Assembly: GCF_031082405.1 (NCBI RefSeq)
Contig: NZ_JAVHJU010000017.1
Coordinates: 62,001-126,000, forward strand
Direction: 5' to 3'
DNA: 64,000 bases
From: Amycolatopsis sp. A133
GTDB lineage: Bacteria > Actinomycetota > Actinomycetes > Mycobacteriales > Pseudonocardiaceae
Under the pieces are notes generated by a model. It was given only the letters and a program-made list of their open reading frames with translations. It was not told the origin of the DNA and made no database searches. A program made the position numbers and the translations under genes. Positions 58,947-64,000 of the stretch are shown one piece after another (positions within the stretch are counted from its first letter, which is position 1; each line of letters starts with the position of its first letter).

Positions 58947-60461
58947 ATGGTGCCCACCGTCAACGAACTGCTCGACAGCCTGCTCGCCGAACCGGCGGGC
59001 CGGGTCTCGCCCTCGGTCTACGCGACCGGGCGGCTGGTGACGTCGGCCCCCTGGCTCGCCGGGCACCGCGATCGCTGCGAATACCTGCTGGCCGGGCAGC
59101 AGGCCGACGGCACGTGGGGCGGGCCGGTGGGCTACCGGCTGGTCCCCACCCTCAGCGCCACCGAGGCGCTGCTGACCACCGTGGCCCGGGACGCACCGGA
59201 TCCGGCACTGCGCACCCGCCTGCGCACCGCGGCCGAGTCCGGCCTGGCCGCCCTGGTCCGGCTGCTCGGCACCGGCGAGCCCGTCACCCTGCCCGACACC
59301 GTCGCCGTCGAACTGCTGGTGCCGGACCTGATCGGGCAGCTGAACGACCACGGGGCCGTCCGGCTGCCCGTGCCGCGCAACCTCGACGCCGCGAAGCCGG
59401 GCAAGATCCGGGCGGCCGTCGCCGCCGGGGCGCCGATCCCGGTGAAACTCGCCCACTCGCTGGAACTGGCCGGTTCGGCCGCGGCGGGCGCGGCCTCGGT
59501 CACCGCGTACGCCGGGTCGGTCGGCTGCTCACCGCCGTCCACGGCCGTCTGGCTGGCCGACGCGGAGTTCCGCCGCCGGCACCCCGAGAGCGTCGCCCAC
59601 CTGGAAGCCCTGGTCGCGCGCCACCGCGGGCCGGTGCCGACGGTCGTGCCGATCACCGAGTTCGAACGGGCGTGGGTGGTGGCGGACCTGGTGCGCGGGT
59701 TCCCCGGCGTCCGCGTACCCGCACAGCTCGTGGCGGCCATGGCCGCCGCCGTCGCCGGCGGCCCCACCGGCGGCGCCGCCGGCCTGCCGCCGGACGCGGA
59801 CACGACCAGCGCGACCCTCTTCGCGCTCTCCCGGCTGGGACGGCACCGCAGCCCGGAGTGCCTCTTCGAGTTCGAACTGGACACCCACTTCTGCTGCTGG
59901 CACGGCGAACGGACCGCGTCGCCGACCGCCAACGCCCACGTGCTGGAGGCTTTCGACGCCCACCTGGTCCACCGGCCCGCCGACGCCGTCCGCTACCGCG
60001 CGGCGATCGCGAAGATCGTCCGGTTCCTGGGCGAGGCCCAGGAGGCGGACGGCAGCTGGACCGACAAGTGGCACGCCTCGCCGTACTACGCGACCAGCTG
60101 CTGCGTCCAGGGACTGACCGTGCCGGAAGCGGCGGGCCTCGGTGCGGCGGCGGCCGTCCGCCACGCGGTGAACTGGGTGCTGGGCACCCAGCGCCCCGAC
60201 GGGTCCTGGGGCCGCTGGGGCGCCACCGCGGAGGAAACCGCTTACGCACTGCGCGTCCTGCTGGCCGCCGAGACCCCCGAAGCGAGCCGGGCCATCGACC
60301 GGGGCAGCGCGTTCCTGCGCGGCATGGGCGGCCGGTTCGACCTGGTCCCGCTGTGGCACGACAAGGACCTCTACACCCCGCCCGCGGTCGTCGGCGCGGC
60401 GATCCTCGCGACGTCGAACCAGCTCCGGTACCGCTCGGCCGTCCGCCGGATCGCGAGCTGA
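58947..60461 (+). CDS. class II diterpene cyclase (DxDTT type)
   Basis: A 504-residue terpene cyclase with alpha-barrel repeats of the squalene-hopene type (QQADGTWGG near 50 and QRPDGSWGRWG near 415). The general-acid motif is DADTTS near 285. This is the DxDTT form reported for M. tuberculosis Rv3377c (halimadienyl diphosphate synthase) rather than the common DxDD of ent-CPP synthases. No class I DDxxD motif is seen, so it should make a bicyclic diterpenyl diphosphate by protonation. ATG at 58947 follows GAGGAG. Neighbours are GGPP synthase and a P450. Confidence 0.9.
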   Translation: MVPTVNELLDSLLAEPAGRVSPSVYATGRLVTSAPWLAGHRDRCEYLLAGQQADGTWGGPVGYRLVPTLSATEALLTTVARDAPDPALRTRLRTAAESGLAALVRLLGTGEPVTLPDTVAVELLVPDLIGQLNDHGAVRLPVPRNLDAAKPGKIRAAVAAGAPIPVKLAHSLELAGSAAAGAASVTAYAGSVGCSPPSTAVWLADAEFRRRHPESVAHLEALVARHRGPVPTVVPITEFERAWVVADLVRGFPGVRVPAQLVAAMAAAVAGGPTGGAAGLPPDADTTSATLFALSRLGRHRSPECLFEFELDTHFCCWHGERTASPTANAHVLEAFDAHLVHRPADAVRYRAAIAKIVRFLGEAQEADGSWTDKWHASPYYATSCCVQGLTVPEAAGLGAAAAVRHAVNWVLGTQRPDGSWGRWGATAEETAYALRVLLAAETPEASRAIDRGSAFLRGMGGRFDLVPLWHDKDLYTPPAVVGAAILATSNQLRYRSAVRRIAS

Positions 60462-60468
60462 GGCCGCG

Positions 60469-61674
60469 ATGACCACCGAGGACCTCGCCCCGGCGATCAC
60501 GCTGGACGACGCCTACGTCGACGACCTGTTCGGGGTCTCGGCGCGGCTGCGGGCCGCGGGCCCGGTGCACCGGATCGTCACCGCCGAAGGGGAAACCGCC
60601 TGGCTGGTGACGCGCTACGCCGACGTCCGGGCGGCGCTGGCCGACCCCGCGCTGTCGCTGGACAACACGAACGCCCGGTCCGGGTACCGCGGGTCCTCGC
60701 TGCCCCCGGCCCTGGCCCGGCACCTGCTCAACACCGACCCCCCGGACCACGCCCGGCTGCGCCGGCTCGTCGGCCAGGCCTTCACCGCCCGCCGGATCGA
60801 CGGGCTCGCGGACGGGGTCCGGGCCACCGCCGACGCGCTGCTCGACCGGCTCGCCGGCCGGGCGGAGGCGGACCTGGTCGCCGACTACGCCGCGCCGCTG
60901 CCGATGGCCGTCATCTGCGACCTGCTCGGCGTGCCCGCGGCCGATCAGGACGAGTTCCGCGCCTGGACGCACACCCTGGTCGATTCGGCGCCGGACCGCG
61001 GGCGGCAGCTGCGGGCCGCGGTGGCCGGCATCGACGGTTACACCCGCGACCTGATCGGGCGCAAGCGCGCGGACCCCGGCGACGACCTCCTCTCGGCCCT
61101 GATCGAGGCCCGCGACGTCGGCGACCGGCTGTCCGAGGACGAGCTGACGTCGTTCACGTTCGTCCTCTTCGCGGCCGGTTACGAGACGTCCATGGGGCTG
61201 ATCTCCGTGGGGCTGCTCGAAGTCCTGCGCCGTCCGGGCCTGCGCGCGGCCCGGCGCGCCGATCCGGCCGGGCTCGTCGAGGAACTGCTGCGGTTCTGCG
61301 TCCCCGCCGCGCTGGCCACCCGGCGGTTCGCGCTCGAACCGGTCGAGATCGGCGGCGTGCGCATCCCGCCCGGCGAACTGGTGCTGCTCTCGCTGGCGTC
61401 GGCCAACCGGGACCCGGACCGGTTCGACAACGCCGACGACCTCGTGCCGTCCCGCGCCGGGCACGGCCACCTCGCCTTCGGACACGGCGTCCACCACTGC
61501 CTGGGCGCTCCCCTGGCCCGGCTCGAGGCGCGCATCGCGATCGAGCGGCTGCTGGACCGCTTCCCCGGGCTCGGCCTGGCCGACCCCGCCGCGCCGCCGG
61601 AGTGGCGGCCGTCCACCCGCACGCACGGGCTCCGCCGGCTGCCCGTCACCTTGGAGAAGGAGCCAGCATCGTGA
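60469..61674 (+). CDS. cytochrome P450 (CYP107-like)
   Basis: A 401-residue soluble P450, probably oxidising the diterpene skeleton. Motifs are the I-helix AGYETS, ExxR in EELLR, and the haem loop FGHGVHHCLG with Cys near 344. It starts 7 bp after the cyclase gene and overlaps the sulfotransferase gene by 4 bp. Ferredoxin and reductase genes are not in the window. It differs clearly from the P450 at 7185. Confidence 0.92.
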   Translation: MTTEDLAPAITLDDAYVDDLFGVSARLRAAGPVHRIVTAEGETAWLVTRYADVRAALADPALSLDNTNARSGYRGSSLPPALARHLLNTDPPDHARLRRLVGQAFTARRIDGLADGVRATADALLDRLAGRAEADLVADYAAPLPMAVICDLLGVPAADQDEFRAWTHTLVDSAPDRGRQLRAAVAGIDGYTRDLIGRKRADPGDDLLSALIEARDVGDRLSEDELTSFTFVLFAAGYETSMGLISVGLLEVLRRPGLRAARRADPAGLVEELLRFCVPAALATRRFALEPVEIGGVRIPPGELVLLSLASANRDPDRFDNADDLVPSRAGHGHLAFGHGVHHCLGAPLARLEARIAIERLLDRFPGLGLADPAAPPEWRPSTRTHGLRRLPVTLEKEPAS

Positions 61675-62564
61675 CCGAGGCAGCCCGCGGCGACGTCGCG
61701 GAACAGACACAGGCGTTGTCCGACCGGTACCAGCGCAACGCGGCCCTGCTCGGCGCGGGCGACATCGTGGTCGCCACCGTGCCGGGCTCGGGCTCGTCCC
61801 TGTTCGGCACGCTGATCCTCGAACTGGGTTTCCAGCACCTCGACCAGTACTTCAACATCCTGCACGAGGACGGTTCGATCGGCACGGACCCCGCGTTCGC
61901 GGCGATCCGCGCCCGGATGTCCGGGTACGCCGCCCTCGACAGCGGCGAAAAGGCGGGCCCGGACGACCGGCGGGCCCGGTTCTACCGCTGCCAGGTCCCG
62001 CCGGCCGGCTTCGACCTCGGCGCGCTGCACGGCGCGGTCGTCCTGGTCCGCGACCCGCGCGACGCCGTGCACTCGCTCTACCAGTTCCTCGGCAAGTACG
62101 CCGCCCGCCAGGGACTCGCCGCTCCCGGCACGTTCGCGGAGTTCCTGGCGAGCACCGGGTTCAACGGCTCCCCGCCGGTGCGCGCGTGGACCGACGTCTA
62201 CGCCGGCTGGCTCGCGGCGCGGCCGGAGCTGAAGCGGTTCGCGGTCGTGCACTTCGCCGACCTCAAGCAGCGGCCGGTCGAGGCCGTCACCGAACTGCTC
62301 GCGACGCTGGAGCTCGACGTGGCACCGGCGGTGGTCGAACGGGCCGTCGAGCGCAGCTCGTTCGAGTCGATGCGCGCCCACGAGGAGCGGGCCGTCACGA
62401 AACTGTCCGAAAAGGACGCTCCAGACCTGCGCATGATGCGGCGCGGCAAGGTCGACGAGTGGCAGGAGTGGTTCACGCCGGAACTGGCGCCGTTTTTCGC
62501 CGATCCCGAGTTGCGCGCGGTCGCCGCCGAACTCGGCTACCGCTGGGAAGGAACCGATCGATGA
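61671..62564 (+). CDS. sulfotransferase
   Basis: A 297-residue PAPS-dependent sulfotransferase. The 5'-phosphosulfate loop reads TVPGSGSSLFG near 37-47, in place of the usual PKSGTTW. The 3'-phosphate site is VLVRDPRDAVHSLYQF near 126. The C-terminal MRRGKVDEWQEWF corresponds to the RKGxxGDWK motif. It would sulfate a hydroxyl of the terpenoid, either as a final group or as a leaving group. GTG at 61671 has AGAAGGAG upstream and overlaps the P450 stop (GTGA). Confidence 0.88.
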   Translation: MTEAARGDVAEQTQALSDRYQRNAALLGAGDIVVATVPGSGSSLFGTLILELGFQHLDQYFNILHEDGSIGTDPAFAAIRARMSGYAALDSGEKAGPDDRRARFYRCQVPPAGFDLGALHGAVVLVRDPRDAVHSLYQFLGKYAARQGLAAPGTFAEFLASTGFNGSPPVRAWTDVYAGWLAARPELKRFAVVHFADLKQRPVEAVTELLATLELDVAPAVVERAVERSSFESMRAHEERAVTKLSEKDAPDLRMMRRGKVDEWQEWFTPELAPFFADPELRAVAAELGYRWEGTDR

Positions 62565-63343
62565 CTCAGGTCGAGTACGGATACGCCGACTACACCGAGT
62601 ACGCCGCGACGTACGAACAGCGGCCCGACTACGCGCCCCGCGCCATCGAGGCCGCCTTGCGCACGACGGGCGTCGTGCCGGGCGACCCCGCCTGCGACAT
62701 CGGCTCGGGTTCGGCCCACCTGGCGCTTCCCCTGCTGGAGTACGGCCTCCGCGTCGACGCCGTGGAGCCGACGGCCGCGATGCGCGAGATCGGGCAGCGC
62801 CGCACCGCCGGGTTCGGCACCGTCGCCTGGTTCGACGGGCTGGGCGAGCGCACCGGGCGGCCGGGCGACGCCTACGAGCTGGTGACGTTCGGCAGCTCGT
62901 TCGACCGGACCGACCAGCCGGCCGCGCTGCGCGAGACGGCGCGGCTGCTGCGGCCCGGCGGGCACTTCCTGTGCTGCTGGAACCACCGCGACTTCGACGA
63001 CCCGCTGCAAGGGGCGATCGAAGACCTGATCGCGAGCCGGATCCCCGGGTTCCGGCACGGCCTGCGGCGCGTCGATCCCACGAAGGTCATCGTGGCGAGC
63101 GGCCTGTTCACCGAGCCCGTGCACATCGCGAGCACCGTGGTGCACGAAGTCGACAGCGCGGCGTGGAGCGCGGCCTGGCGGTCGCACAAGACGCTCGGCG
63201 ACCAGGCGGGCGAACACTTCGAGGAGATCCTCGACGGCATCGCCGCGCTGGTCGGCGAACACGCCGGCGACCGCGTCCGCGTCCCGTACACGACGCGGAT
63301 GTGGGTCGCGAAGCTGCGGGAGGGCACCGGGGATGCGCGGTGA
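62561..63343 (+). CDS. class I SAM-dependent methyltransferase
   Basis: A 260-residue methyltransferase with the SAM loop CDIGSGSAHLALP near 46-58, VDAVEPT, and LLRPGGHFLCCW near 127. The N-terminal YATYEQRPDYAPRAIE motif is typical of methyltransferase-11 enzymes. It probably methylates an oxygen of the diterpenoid, but the position is unknown. ATG at 62561 overlaps the sulfotransferase stop (ATGA), and its end overlaps the next gene by 11 bp. Confidence 0.88.
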   Translation: MTQVEYGYADYTEYAATYEQRPDYAPRAIEAALRTTGVVPGDPACDIGSGSAHLALPLLEYGLRVDAVEPTAAMREIGQRRTAGFGTVAWFDGLGERTGRPGDAYELVTFGSSFDRTDQPAALRETARLLRPGGHFLCCWNHRDFDDPLQGAIEDLIASRIPGFRHGLRRVDPTKVIVASGLFTEPVHIASTVVHEVDSAAWSAAWRSHKTLGDQAGEHFEEILDGIAALVGEHAGDRVRVPYTTRMWVAKLREGTGDAR

Positions 63344-64000
63344 CCCGATCCCCCTCGGCACCAAGGCCCGCACGCTGGCGCGGCTGACCGGGCGGATCCG
63401 CACGGCCGAGGTGCTCCCGCTCGACTTCGTCGACCACGCCACCTGGCAGGCCTCGCGCCGGGACACCCTGCGCCGGCTGTACGCCCACCCGTGGGCGGGC
63501 GGCGCGCTGATCGTCCGCAGCAGCGCGCTGGGTGAGGACTCGGCGACCGCGTCCGGGGCCGGCCAGTACCTGACGCTCACCCGGGTGCACGGCGCGCACG
63601 CCCTCGAAGTGGCGGTGGAGAAGGTGTTCGCCTCCTACGGCGAACCGCGGCCCGGCGACGAGGTGCTGATCCAGCCGGAACTGCTCGACGTCGTCCGGTC
63701 CGGGGTCGCGTGCACGCACGAAACGACCAGCGGGGCACCGTACACGGTGATCAGCTGGAGCGAGGAAGCCGACACCGACGTCGTGACCGGCGGCCGCGAA
63801 GGAGACCTGCGGACCTGGTACGGCGCCGCCTACTCCGGTGCCACGGGCCCCGGGCCGGTGCCGGACGTGCTGGCGCTGCTGGCGGAACTGCGCGCGCTCA
63901 CCGGGCACCGGCGGCTCGACGTCGAGTTCGCCGTCGCCACCGGCGGGCGCCTGGTCCTGCTCCAGGTGCGCCCGCTCGCCTGCGTGTCCGACGAAGTCCC
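63333..64000 (+). CDS. PEP/pyruvate-binding (PPDK N-terminal type) protein, partial
   Basis: The first 222 residues of a gene cut by the window end. The ATP-grasp-like nucleotide domain of PEP synthase and pyruvate phosphate dikinase is recognisable: PLGTKARTLARL, then GALIVRSSALGEDSATASGAGQY read as ALIVRSSALGEDS and SGAGQY, then VLLQVRPL near 210. The usual domain has an Arg-rich nucleotide site ahead of a phospho-His domain, which would lie outside the window. It overlaps the methyltransferase gene by 11 bp, so it belongs to the cluster. Rifampin-phosphotransferase-like enzymes share this fold. Its role here is unknown. Confidence 0.8.
   Translation, partial: MRGDPIPLGTKARTLARLTGRIRTAEVLPLDFVDHATWQASRRDTLRRLYAHPWAGGALIVRSSALGEDSATASGAGQYLTLTRVHGAHALEVAVEKVFASYGEPRPGDEVLIQPELLDVVRSGVACTHETTSGAPYTVISWSEEADTDVVTGGREGDLRTWYGAAYSGATGPGPVPDVLALLAELRALTGHRRLDVEFAVATGGRLVLLQVRPLACVSDEV

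Overview
The window reads as chromosomal DNA of a high-GC actinomycete, most likely a Pseudonocardiaceae member close to Amycolatopsis. The reasons are very strong G/C third-position codon use, many GTG starts and 1-4 bp gene overlaps, several apparently leaderless promoters, an inducible-type vanHAX set, and intergenic palindromic repeats of a kind I associate with this family. The genus is an inference; no rRNA or tRNA gene is present to confirm it.

Left part (1-6180): a compact glycopeptide-resistance locus. vanH, a D-Ala-D-Lac ligase gene, vanX and an extra murG-like gene form one overlapping operon. vanS and vanR lie on the other strand, and a small soluble-looking vanY diverges from vanR. 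A 43-nt block with 34 identical positions precedes both vanH and vanY and is a strong candidate for the VanR-controlled promoter/operator. Together the genes would rebuild peptidoglycan precursors to end in D-Ala-D-Lac, remove normal D-Ala-D-Ala ends, and sense the drug.

Middle-left (6181-27831): accessory metabolism and regulation. This holds a P450 with a secreted hydrolase, a DUF574 methyltransferase with a degenerate GGDEF/EAL protein, an MMPL and an EamA exporter, an ArsR pair, a TetR-GDSL operon with its operator, an ECF41-type sigma factor divergent from an FMN-reductase/SnoaL fusion, a MOSC-TetR pair, a GH20 hexosaminidase with a DasR-like site, a PrpE-like acyl-CoA synthetase, a membrane Ser/Thr kinase and an AraC regulator.

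Centre (27832-50933): the conserved actinobacterial block pmt, rsmI, (pabB), metG, tatD, rpfB, ksgA, ispE, acyl-AMP ligase, pth, rplY. Insertions interrupt it: a QsdR-type TetR with a quinone reductase, a GH25-like gene, a PadR-DrrAB exporter operon, and a lone MetN-like ATPase gene behind a SAM-I riboswitch and a probable leader peptide. Four families of palindromic repeats sit at gene ends here and nearby. One is a seven-copy array with an exact 21-bp period.

Right part (50934-64000): a lipoprotein, an NAD(P)-binding reductase, a fused FAD/Fe-S dehydrogenase, a NarL-type two-component pair, and then a tight same-strand cluster of GGPP synthase, class II diterpene cyclase (DxDTT type), P450, sulfotransferase, methyltransferase and a PEP/pyruvate-binding-domain protein that runs off the window. 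This looks like a diterpenoid pathway with an unusual tailoring set and is the best candidate here for undescribed biology.
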